Source of the DNA: Pseudomonadota bacterium
GTDB lineage: Bacteria > Pseudomonadota > Gammaproteobacteria > Burkholderiales > Sulfuricellaceae
DNA length: 7,393 nt
Direction: 5' to 3'
NCBI GenBank assembly: GCA_021783895.1
Contig: JAJXTJ010000049.1
Location: 1-7,393 of the forward strand
Shown here: piece by piece, positions 1 to 5,474 of the stretch
How the letters are laid out: the number at the start of each line of letters is the position of its first letter
Numbering within the stretch: the stretch's first letter is position 1
The notes under the pieces: generated by a model
What the model was told of the DNA's origin: nothing
Seen by the model: the letters and a program-made list of their open reading frames with translations, nothing else
Databases searched by the model: none
Program-made: the position numbers and the translations under genes

Positions 1-92
1 CCTTCCATCCCCTTTACGTTGGCCTGGGCCTTGAACGCCTCGCTCGGCTCGAACACCCGATTTTCGGTCATGACTGATTCGATCGACGACAT
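1..92 (-). CDS. acs: Acetyl-CoA synthetase, N-terminal fragment (runs off left edge)
   Basis: Only the first 30 codons are visible. The reverse strand reads MSSIESVMTENRVFEPS followed by EAFKAQANVKGME. This matches the conserved N-terminus of AMP-forming acetyl-CoA synthetases, which have an 'ENRVF-PP...F..QA' pattern ahead of the adenylation domain. The family activates acetate with ATP and CoA to acetyl-CoA in the cytosol. The ATG at 92 is chosen because GGAG lies 5 nt upstream (98-101 on the plus strand). The in-frame ATG at 71 has no comparable site. The catalytic domain lies outside the window, so the call rests on the N-terminal signature alone. The gene is divergent from glnE with a very short shared upstream region. 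Confidence 0.8.
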   Translation of the reverse strand, partial: MSSIESVMTENRVFEPSEAFKAQANVKGME

Positions 93-169
93 GTTTTCTC
101 CGTAATGATTTTGTTACGATGAGCTTGATTGTTAATATTACATCCCAAAACACCCTGATGGATACCCCC
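93..169. promoter_or_regulatory. Divergent acs/glnE control region with candidate glnE promoter
   Basis: This short segment is clearly more AT-rich than the genes on both sides and separates two divergent genes. On the plus strand TTGTTA (111-116) and TAATAT (133-138) are separated by 16 bp. Each matches 4 of 6 bases of the sigma70 -35 and -10 consensus. Transcription from here would start near 145, upstream of the glnE starts at 158 and 170 but downstream of the ATG at 119. The acs Shine-Dalgarno sequence (98-101, minus strand) lies in the same segment, so the acs promoter must overlap glnE leader sequence. No operator could be assigned. Promoter elements are inferred by eye. Confidence 0.4.
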
Positions 170-2878
170 ATGCAAAGCTCCACCGCCCAGCCCGAAGCCC
201 TGATCGAAAAGGCGCTCCACCTCAGCCGCTATGCCCGGCGCCTGACCGAGAGCGATCCGGCCGCGCTCGACCGGCTGCGCGCAACCCTGTTCACCCCCTG
301 GGACGAGGCGACGATGCAAGCCATCCTCGACGGCTGCGAGATCGGCGATGAAGCCGCCCTGAAGAAAGCCCTGCGCGTTTTGCGCAAGCAGGTGATGCTG
401 CGTCTGATCGTGCGCGACCTCGCCGGACTGGCCGATCTGCGCGAAGTCATGAGCACCGCCACCCTGCTGGCCGAAGTCACCACCCGCTTTGCCCTGTCCC
501 GGATCGACAGCTGGCTGCGCAGCCAATACGGGCCTCCTGTCGGGGAAGAAAGCGGCACCGAGCAGGACCTGGTCGTGGTCGGCATGGGCAAGCTCGGCGG
601 CGGCGAGCTCAACGTCTCGTCGGATATCGACCTGATCTTCGCCTACCCGGAGGAAGGCGAAACCACCGGTCCGCGCAAAACCAGCAACCATGAATATTTC
701 GCCCTGCTCGGCAAGAAGCTGATCGGCGCCCTCAACGAAGCCACAGCGGACGGCTTCGTCTTCCGCGTCGACATGCGGCTGCGGCCCTACGGAGATTCCG
801 GGCCGCTGGTCGGCAGCTTTTCCATGCTGGAAAACTACTACCTCACCCAGGGCCGCGAATGGGAGCGCTACGCCTGGATCAAGGGACGGCCCCTCACCGG
901 CAGCCAGTGCCAGGAACTCGCCGCCATCCTGCGCCCGTTCGTGTTCCGCAAATATCTCGATTTCGGCGCCTTCGCCTCGATGCGCGGCCTGCACGCGCAG
1001 ATCCGCCAGGAAGTGAACCGGCGCGACATGCGGGACAACATCAAGCTGGGGCCGGGCGGCATCCGCGAAATCGAGTTCATTGCCCAGGTGTTCCAGCTCA
1101 TCCGAGGCGGCAAGGAAACCGACCTGCAGACCCCCTCCACCCTGGCGGCGCTCGACCTGATCGAGCAGCGCGAGCTGCTGCCGGCGCAGGATGTGGCCGA
1201 GCTGCGCGATGCCTACTTCTTCCTGCGCAACCTGGAGCACCGCCTGCAATACCTGGAGGACGCCCAGACCCAGACCCTGCCGGTCAACGACGCCGACCGG
1301 CAGATCATCGCCGCTGCGATGGGCTACGCCGATTGGCGCGAATTCCTGGCCGCACTCGACAGCCACCGCAGCAAGGTAGAGCGCTATTTCGGGCAAGTCT
1401 TCGCCACACCGCAAAACGCGCAGGGCGGCCACCCCCTGACATCGTTGTGGCAGGGAACGCCCGAGGACGAGGAAGCCATTGCACTGCTCGCCGAACAGGG
1501 CTACCGTCATCCCGCCGAAGCCTGGCAGCGGCTCAAGCGCACCCGCGAGAGCGGCCGCTACAAGCAGTTGCCGACTGAGAGCCACGCCCGCTTCGATGCA
1601 ATCCTGCCGCCGCTGATCCAGGTCGCCTGCGATTTCCCCAACCCGGACGAAACCCTGGAACGCATGCTCCACCTGGTGGAGAACATCAGCCGGCGCGGCA
1701 CCTACCTCGCCCTGCTGCAGGAATATCCGCAAACCCTCGGCCAGGTAGCCAAGCTGTGCAGCGCCAGCCCCTGGGTATCGGAATATCTCACCCAGCACCC
1801 GATCCTGCTGGACGAACTGCTCGACACCCGCAAGCTCTACGCCAAGTACGACCGCGAAGAACTCCGCAACGAGCTGAAAGGACTGCTGGACGCGACCGAA
1901 GACGACACCGAGCGGCAAATGGACAGCATGCGCCACTTCAAGCACGAGCAAACATTCCGCCAGGTGGCGCAGGATCTGGCCGGTGCGCTGCCGCTGGAGA
2001 CCCTGTCCGACCAGCTCTCCGACCTCGCCGACATGATTCTGGACGAAACCCTGCGCCTCGCCTGGGCCGGGCTGCGCGTCAAACACCGCGAAACACCGCG
2101 CTTCGCCGTCATTGCCTATGGCAAGCTGGGCGGCAAGGAACTGGGCTACGCCTCCGACCTCGACATCATCTTTCTCTACGACGACGAATCCCCTGACGCC
2201 GCCGAGATCTATGCCAAACTGGCGCAGCGCATCAACAGCTGGATATCCAGCGTGACGCCGTCAGGCATCCTTTACGAAACCGACCTGAGGCTGCGCCCCA
2301 ACGGCGCCAGCGGACTGCTGGTCAGCTCGGTCGAAGCGTTCGAGAGCTACCAGAAGAAGCAGGCATGGGTATGGGAGCACCAGGCGCTGACCCGCGCGCG
2401 CTTCTGCGCGGGCGATGCCGGTGTCGGCGCGGCCTTCGAGCGCATCCGCATCGAAGTGCTGCGGCAGGAACGCGACCCCGCGACCCTGCGCGAGGAAGTG
2501 CTCAAGATGAGGCAGAAGATGCTGGATGCACATACCAACAGCAGCGGCCTGTACGACATCAAACAAGACCCTGGCGGCATCATCGACGTCGAGTTCATCG
2601 TGCAGTATCTGGTGCTGAACTTTTCCCGCCTCCATCCCGAATTGACGCGCAACGCCGGCAACCTCGCCCTGCTGCGGATCGCCGGCGAACTCGATCTGAT
2701 CCCCCCGGAGCTGGCGGTGCTGGTGCGCGACGCCTACCGCGAATACCGCCTGCTCCAGCACCAGATGCGATTACAGGGCGTCGCCCACGCCCGCATCGAC
2801 CCGGCTCAGACGAAAGGTCACGCGGAAGCCGTCAAGCGGCTGTGGCAGGCGATTTTTGAAACCGAAAAACTCGATTAA
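170..2878 (+). CDS. glnE: Bifunctional glutamine synthetase adenylyltransferase / adenylyl-removing enzyme
   Basis: GlnE attaches AMP to, and removes it from, the conserved tyrosine of glutamine synthetase. It works in the cytosol under PII (GlnB) control and sets nitrogen assimilation. Two nucleotidyltransferase domains are visible. The N-terminal one (deadenylylation in the family) has GMGKLGGGEL...SSDIDLIF with metal ligands D152 and D154, and a third Asp, D201, in FRVDMRLRP. The C-terminal one (adenylylation) has AYGKLGGKEL...ASDLDIIF with D663 and D665, and D705 in ETDLRLRP. Each is followed by the family's helical-domain motif (GPGGIREIEF, then DPGGIIDVEF). Nothing is missing; length is ~902 aa against 946 in E. 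coli. An ATG at 119 would add 17 residues and one at 158 would add 4. I prefer 170: it has a weak GGA 7 nt upstream, the 119-157 stretch is AT-rich, non-coding in character and carries promoter-like boxes, and family similarity begins just after 170. Residue numbers count from 170. Confidence 0.96.
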   Translation: MQSSTAQPEALIEKALHLSRYARRLTESDPAALDRLRATLFTPWDEATMQAILDGCEIGDEAALKKALRVLRKQVMLRLIVRDLAGLADLREVMSTATLLAEVTTRFALSRIDSWLRSQYGPPVGEESGTEQDLVVVGMGKLGGGELNVSSDIDLIFAYPEEGETTGPRKTSNHEYFALLGKKLIGALNEATADGFVFRVDMRLRPYGDSGPLVGSFSMLENYYLTQGREWERYAWIKGRPLTGSQCQELAAILRPFVFRKYLDFGAFASMRGLHAQIRQEVNRRDMRDNIKLGPGGIREIEFIAQVFQLIRGGKETDLQTPSTLAALDLIEQRELLPAQDVAELRDAYFFLRNLEHRLQYLEDAQTQTLPVNDADRQIIAAAMGYADWREFLAALDSHRSKVERYFGQVFATPQNAQGGHPLTSLWQGTPEDEEAIALLAEQGYRHPAEAWQRLKRTRESGRYKQLPTESHARFDAILPPLIQVACDFPNPDETLERMLHLVENISRRGTYLALLQEYPQTLGQVAKLCSASPWVSEYLTQHPILLDELLDTRKLYAKYDREELRNELKGLLDATEDDTERQMDSMRHFKHEQTFRQVAQDLAGALPLETLSDQLSDLADMILDETLRLAWAGLRVKHRETPRFAVIAYGKLGGKELGYASDLDIIFLYDDESPDAAEIYAKLAQRINSWISSVTPSGILYETDLRLRPNGASGLLVSSVEAFESYQKKQAWVWEHQALTRARFCAGDAGVGAAFERIRIEVLRQERDPATLREEVLKMRQKMLDAHTNSSGLYDIKQDPGGIIDVEFIVQYLVLNFSRLHPELTRNAGNLALLRIAGELDLIPPELAVLVRDAYREYRLLQHQMRLQGVAHARIDPAQTKGHAEAVKRLWQAIFETEKLD

Positions 2879-3380
2879 ACCGCCAACCGCCCCGCAAGCC
2901 CCGTAAATAGGCGATCTACAAGCAATGCACGACGGAGACGACCGTGTTTATTGGCCTACAGGCGAGATGTCTATTTCAATCTCGTGCGTCCTCATTGATT
3001 CGCAGGATGCGGTGAGGAACGAACTGCATCAATCGCGATGGGCCCTGGCATGTCAAAAAACGTGACCCCGTGCCGTGCCAACTCCGGCCATGGCGGCAGC
3101 GAAAAATACGCGGGTTTGAACGGCGGATAATTCCTACCGAAGGAGACCTTCAGCTCCACAGGCCATCGGGCAGCAGTTCGGCCTGAGCGGACTTTGACGG
3201 TTTACTGAAAAAGGTGTCGGTGCAAGCCTGCCGGGATGACCGCTTCCAACTTTCCGGATATAAAGCACACACAGACAGAAGGCAATGTAAGAGCGTTATG
3301 CAAGCAAGATTTTGGCGCGTTGGCGATTGTCCACTCGGCTTCCCGTTAGCGTGACGCATTGAAACGCCGAAATCTGTTAA
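2879..3380. other. 500-bp stretch without a confident gene
   Basis: Between the glnE stop and the RhuM fragment I find no convincing gene, tRNA or strong rho-independent terminator. A weak hairpin, CGAGAT/ATCTCG with a 10-nt loop, lies near 2963-2984 without a following T-run. Base composition is more mixed than in glnE. The only coding-like signal is a short minus-strand frame (separate entry). The location, directly next to truncated accessory genes, suggests eroded sequence at the edge of an insertion. Confidence 0.5.
2992..3159 (-). CDS. Possible small or remnant ORF, 55 aa, unrecognised
   Basis: A minus-strand frame from a GTG at 3159 to a TGA at 2992 encodes 55 residues with protein-like composition, for example NYPPFKPAYFSLPPWPEL followed by RHGVTFFDMPGPIAID. 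The mix of aromatic, proline and hydrophobic residues is unlike the Arg/Ala-rich shadow frames common in this GC-rich DNA. The frame stays open about 14 codons further upstream to a TAA. There is no good Shine-Dalgarno sequence, and I do not recognise the family. It may be the C-terminal remnant of a lost gene, a small gene, or chance. No function is proposed. Confidence 0.25.
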   Translation of the reverse strand: MELKVSFGRNYPPFKPAYFSLPPWPELARHGVTFFDMPGPIAIDAVRSSPHPANQ

Positions 3381-3755
3381 GATTCCGTCATCATCAAGCA
3401 TTTGCGCAACGTGTTTGCCGAGGGGGAGCTGGATGAAAAAAGCAATGTGCAAAATTTGCACATTGCTGGTTCGGACAAGCCCGTCAGGTTTTATAACCTC
3501 GATGTCATCATCTCGGTGGGCTACCGGGTCAAGTCGCCCCAGGGTGTGAGGTTTCGCCAATGGGCCACGCGTGTGCTGAAGCAGCATCTGCTGCAAGGCT
3601 ATAGTCTCAACCAGCAACGCCTGGAACAGAACGCCGCCGAGCTGGAGAAAGCATTGCGGCTGGTGCGGCGCGCGGCACGGCTGCCTGCCAACAGCGAATT
3701 TGGCGCGGGGCTGGCGGATGTGGTCAGCCGCTACACCCAAACTTTTCTTTGGCTA
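3381..3755 (+). pseudogene. RhuM-family protein fragment, truncated at both ends
   Basis: The frame reads DSVIIKHLRNVFAEGELDE, then the RhuM hallmark FYNLDVIISVGYRVKS and FRQWATRVLK, then a helical segment rich in Glu and Leu, ending YTQTFLWL. This is the central part of Virulence_RhuM-type proteins; the ending resembles the longer subtype that continues into a Fic/Doc-like domain (from memory of the family). The usual N-terminal ~50 residues (the LYQTEDG...VWLTQ region) are missing: a TAA sits at 3378, just before the similarity starts, and only a TTG at 3402 could start the frame. After about 3755 similarity stops and the frame reads nonsense to 4058, while an HsdR C-terminus begins one frame over. 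RhuM genes often sit inside type I restriction loci, which fits the neighbour. Molecular function of the family is poorly known. Almost certainly non-functional. Confidence 0.8.
3441..3467. repeat. 27-bp near-perfect palindrome inside the RhuM remnant
   Basis: Two 13-bp arms, AGCAATGTGCAAA and its exact complement TTTGCACATTGCT, flank a single central A. As RNA it cannot form a closed hairpin without opening central pairs, so it looks more like a dyad site for a dimeric protein or a cruciform. It lies in codons for KSNVQNLHIAG, a segment that appears conserved in RhuM proteins, so the symmetry could be a by-product of coding. Confidence 0.6.
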
Positions 3756-4272
3756 CCGCAAGAAGGTGGAGGCGTACATCAGGGCGCACGAAGACCACCT
3801 CACCATCCAGCGCATCAAGCGCAACATTCCCGTGACCGCACTCGACCTGGAGCAACTGGACGAGATGCTGTTCAAGGCCAGCGGCATGAAGAACCGCGCG
3901 GAGTACGACCAGACCATCCATCCGGAAAAATCGCTGGGCGTGTTCATCCGCGAACTGGTTGGATTGGATCGCCATGCCGCCAAGGAAGCCTTTGCGGAAT
4001 TTCTGGATGCGACGCGCATGAACAGCACCCAGATTCAGTTCATCAACACATTGATTGATTACTTCACGCAGAACGGCGTGATGGAACCGCAGCACCTTGC
4101 GCAGCCGCCTTTCTCGGACATCCACAGCGATAGCCTGTTTGGACTATTCGACGAGGCGCAGGTGCAGGTGTTGACGCAGAAGATACGCTGGATCAACCAG
4201 AATGCCGAGGCGGCGAATGATGAAGTGCAGATGCTGAAGGCGGCGGAGCCGAAGCCGAGCTATAAGTCATGA
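3745..4272 (+). pseudogene. hsdR: C-terminal fragment of type I restriction enzyme R subunit (HsdR)
   Basis: From about 3745 the frame reads FFGYRKKVEAYIRAHEDHL, then IPVTALDLEQLDEMLF, then LGVFIRELVGLDRHAAKEAF, FINTLIDYFTQNGV and PPFSDIHSDSLFGLF, ending at a TGA at 4270-4272. This is the C-terminal helical domain (EcoEI_R_C type) of HsdR, which in the intact enzyme follows the PD-(D/E)XK nuclease and the SF2 helicase/translocase and is thought to contact the methylase core. Only ~175 of the usual ~800-1100 residues remain, so no nuclease or ATPase motifs are present. The open frame can start at an ATG at 3700, but its first ~15 codons are out-of-frame RhuM sequence. No hsdM or hsdS lies in the window. 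Third-position GC bias looks weaker than in glnE, consistent with transferred DNA. Confidence 0.82.
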
Positions 4273-4353
4273 TCTGATTATGTTTAAGTAATAACAAACA
4301 ACAATCTTCACAGAATCTGACACTTTAGAAAAAGAATGATGCCGAGGTGAATC

Positions 4354-4605
4354 TCAAAACTCGACCAACTCCATCCCATTTTGCTTTGCGTTAGCCGCCA
4401 ACGTCCGATCCAGCGTAGCCATGTGGCTAGCCCCCAATTCCAGAGCAACAGCAAGGTGCAAGGAATCACCTGCTCGCAAGCCGTGATCGTGTGGCCGGAT
4501 CATTTCAGCAGCGCGCCAGAATGCGCTGCGGCTGACGGGAACGATGCGCAAGCCCCCTCCGTCAGCAGCCAATCCGAGCAGGTCGGCGTATCGCGAAGCA
4601 CACAA
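4354..4605 (-). pseudogene. PIN-domain (VapC-like) toxin, N-terminally truncated
   Basis: The 83-codon frame contains the second half of a PIN-domain ribonuclease: RIVPVSRSAFWRAAEMIR, then GLRAGDSLHLAVALELGA and MATLDRTLAANAKQNGMELV. D47 (in GDSLHLA) and D66 (in TLDR) fit the third and fourth acidic active-site positions. Intact VapC toxins are ~130-145 aa and begin with a DxS strand carrying the first Asp, followed by a conserved Glu; both are absent. The frame opens at a poor TTG at 4605, two bases from a REP-like hairpin that replaces the expected upstream sequence. No VapB-like antitoxin is visible. It converges on the HsdR remnant, with an 81-bp AT-rich spacer holding nothing recognisable. 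Probably inactive. Confidence 0.75.
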
Positions 4606-4606
4606 C

Positions 4607-4631
4607 GTAGGCCGGCCTTCAGGCCGACATG
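4607..4631. repeat. REP-like intergenic hairpin
   Basis: GTAGGCCGGCCTTCAGGCCGACATG is a compact inverted repeat. On the minus strand GTCGGCC and GGCCGGC form a 7-bp stem (one G-U pair) around a TGAA tetraloop. Short 'gtaggccggccttcaggccgac'-type hairpins occur in many copies between genes in various proteobacterial genomes, so this is probably one copy of a REP-like family. Copy number in this genome cannot be seen from one window. It abuts the broken 5' end of the PIN gene. Confidence 0.5.
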
Positions 4632-4643
4632 GGCCGGTGTATG

Positions 4644-4725
4644 TTTCGTTATTTATGGGCTCATGTTAGCCTATGCATTCGTCGCGCCGTGCCGGCCGGA
4701 GAACAGGCGCCCGCCAATAACGAAA
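4644..4725. repeat. 82-bp element bounded by perfect 10-bp inverted repeats
   Basis: TTTCGTTATT (4644-4653) and its exact complement AATAACGAAA (4716-4725) enclose 62 bp. Inside are further short dyads: GGCT/AGCC, GCGCC/GGCGC and the palindrome CCGGCCGG. The sequence GTATG lies directly before the left end (4639-4643) and again 2 bp after the right end (4728-4732), which could be a 5-bp target duplication. The arrangement resembles a very small MITE or a folded intergenic repeat. There is no transposase. The inner half overlaps the end of the small ORF read from 4764. Confidence 0.45.
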
Positions 4726-4764
4726 GGGTATGGCCGTGCAGACAACGTACTCGTTCTCACTCAT
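4666..4764 (-). CDS. Small ORF of 32 aa, or broken gene start, downstream of rhomboid
   Basis: An ATG at 4764 follows AAGGAG with 7 nt spacing, the strongest Shine-Dalgarno sequence I see in this window, and lies 18 bp after the rhomboid stop, so it could be translated from the same mRNA. The product begins MSENEYVVCTAIPF and continues with an Arg/Pro-rich tail, ending at a TAA at 4666-4668. From about codon 14 onward the frame lies in the 82-bp inverted-repeat element. The likeliest reading is the genuine start of a longer gene whose remainder was replaced by repeat sequence. A real short peptide is the alternative. Family not recognised. Confidence 0.35.
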   Translation of the reverse strand: MSENEYVVCTAIPFRYWRAPVLRPARRDECIG

Positions 4765-4782
4765 GGTCTTTCTCCTTTGCTG

Positions 4783-5385
4783 TTAACGCCATTTTTTCCA
4801 GTAGCGCATCAGCAGGAACCCGCCTGCCAAGCCACCCAGATGGGCAAAATGCGCCACGCCTTCCTGCGTGCCGGTCACGCCCAGCACCAACTCCATCGCG
4901 CCGTACAGCACCACAAACAGCTTGGCGGGCAACGCAACCGGCGGTATCAACAGCATGATTTTCCGCTCCGGGAAATAGCGCGCAAACGCCAGCAACAATC
5001 CGAACACCGCGCCCGACGCGCCTAGGGTCGGGTATTGCGCGCCGGTGGCGCTACTCACCAGCAGTTGCGACAGCGCGGCAGCAACGGCGCATACCAGATA
5101 GTAAGTCAGATAACGCCGCCCGCCCCACACCCGTTCCATGTCCGCGCCAAACATATAAACCGCGAACATGTTGAACAGCAGATGCGTCACGCTGCCGTGC
5201 AGAAAAGCATAGGTGAGTATTTGCCACGGCAGAAACTGCGGGCCCAGCGGCCATAGCGCGAAGGCTGAAATCAGGCCGTTGTTGCCGAGCGTGAGCTCCA
5301 GCAGGAACACCAGCACGTTGGCGATGATAATGCTTCGGGTGATGGGTGGGAGTTCGAACATGGCTCGATCGGCATGAAATGACAA
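4783..5385 (-). CDS. Rhomboid-family intramembrane serine protease
   Basis: The protein is an integral membrane protease of the inner membrane that cleaves substrates within or next to transmembrane helices using a Ser-His dyad. The 200-aa product shows the bacterial six-helix rhomboid core: a first helix near residues 18-34, HLLFNMFAVYMFG (H68 and N72, equivalent to the oxyanion-hole His and Asn of GlpG), the catalytic GASG with S124, and AHLGGLAGG with catalytic H182. No extra soluble domain is present; the tail is short and basic (YWKKWR). The start is uncertain. ATG at 5385 has no Shine-Dalgarno sequence, and a TATACT box (5390-5395, minus strand) would place a transcript start close to it. 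The ATG at 5361 (giving MFELPPITRS) begins where family similarity begins. It lies 89 bp downstream of the Cls-like gene on the same strand. Substrate unknown. Confidence 0.9.
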   Translation of the reverse strand: MSFHADRAMFELPPITRSIIIANVLVFLLELTLGNNGLISAFALWPLGPQFLPWQILTYAFLHGSVTHLLFNMFAVYMFGADMERVWGGRRYLTYYLVCAVAAALSQLLVSSATGAQYPTLGASGAVFGLLLAFARYFPERKIMLLIPPVALPAKLFVVLYGAMELVLGVTGTQEGVAHFAHLGGLAGGFLLMRYWKKWR

Positions 5386-5427
5386 GCACAGTATAAGGAT
5401 CGCGCAGAGCCGAGGGAAGGGCCCATC

Positions 5428-5446
5428 GTCACGACTTCGTTGTGAC
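5428..5446 (-). terminator. Small hairpin between the cls-like and rhomboid genes
   Basis: GTCAC (5428-5432) pairs with GTGAC (5442-5446). Two further pairs (one G-U) inside extend this to about 7 bp around a 5-nt loop. It lies ~29 bp after the Cls-like stop codon. There is no downstream T-run on the minus strand, so it is at best a weak or processing-type structure. Confidence 0.2.
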
Positions 5447-5474
5447 CTTGGTCATCCGACTTGGCCGGACACTG

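Noticed and set aside
111..140. FNR-type or NtrC-type operator near glnE
   Set aside because: TTGAT at 125-129 is not followed by a proper ATCAA half-site, and no NtrC dyad or sigma54 -24/-12 pair is present.
68..2086. 672-codon open frame on the minus strand across glnE
   Set aside because: It is antisense to a clear full-length GlnE, in a register kept open by GC-rich codon bias. Its Gly/Gln/Val/Leu-rich sequence shows no family motif.
2950..2990. glnE rho-independent terminator
   Set aside because: The only hairpin has a 6-bp stem with a 10-nt loop and no T-run, too weak to call.
3150..3740. 196-codon minus-strand open frame
   Set aside because: More than half is antisense to the RhuM fragment, and the rest shows no recognisable motif. 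It is a chance open frame.
3381..4272. A genuine RhuM-HsdR fusion protein or a new defence gene
   Set aside because: The two parts are in different frames, RhuM lacks its N-terminus, and HsdR lacks all catalytic domains; decay is the simpler reading.
4640..4735. Integron attC site or tRNA-like cloverleaf
   Set aside because: GTTAGCC at 4665-4671 does not fit the GTTRRRY core, no paired RYYYAAC core exists, and the stem pattern has no anticodon or T-loop signature.
4381..5025. 214-codon plus-strand open frame
   Set aside because: It spans the antisense of the PIN remnant, the repeats and the rhomboid end; it is composite shadow sequence with no domain.
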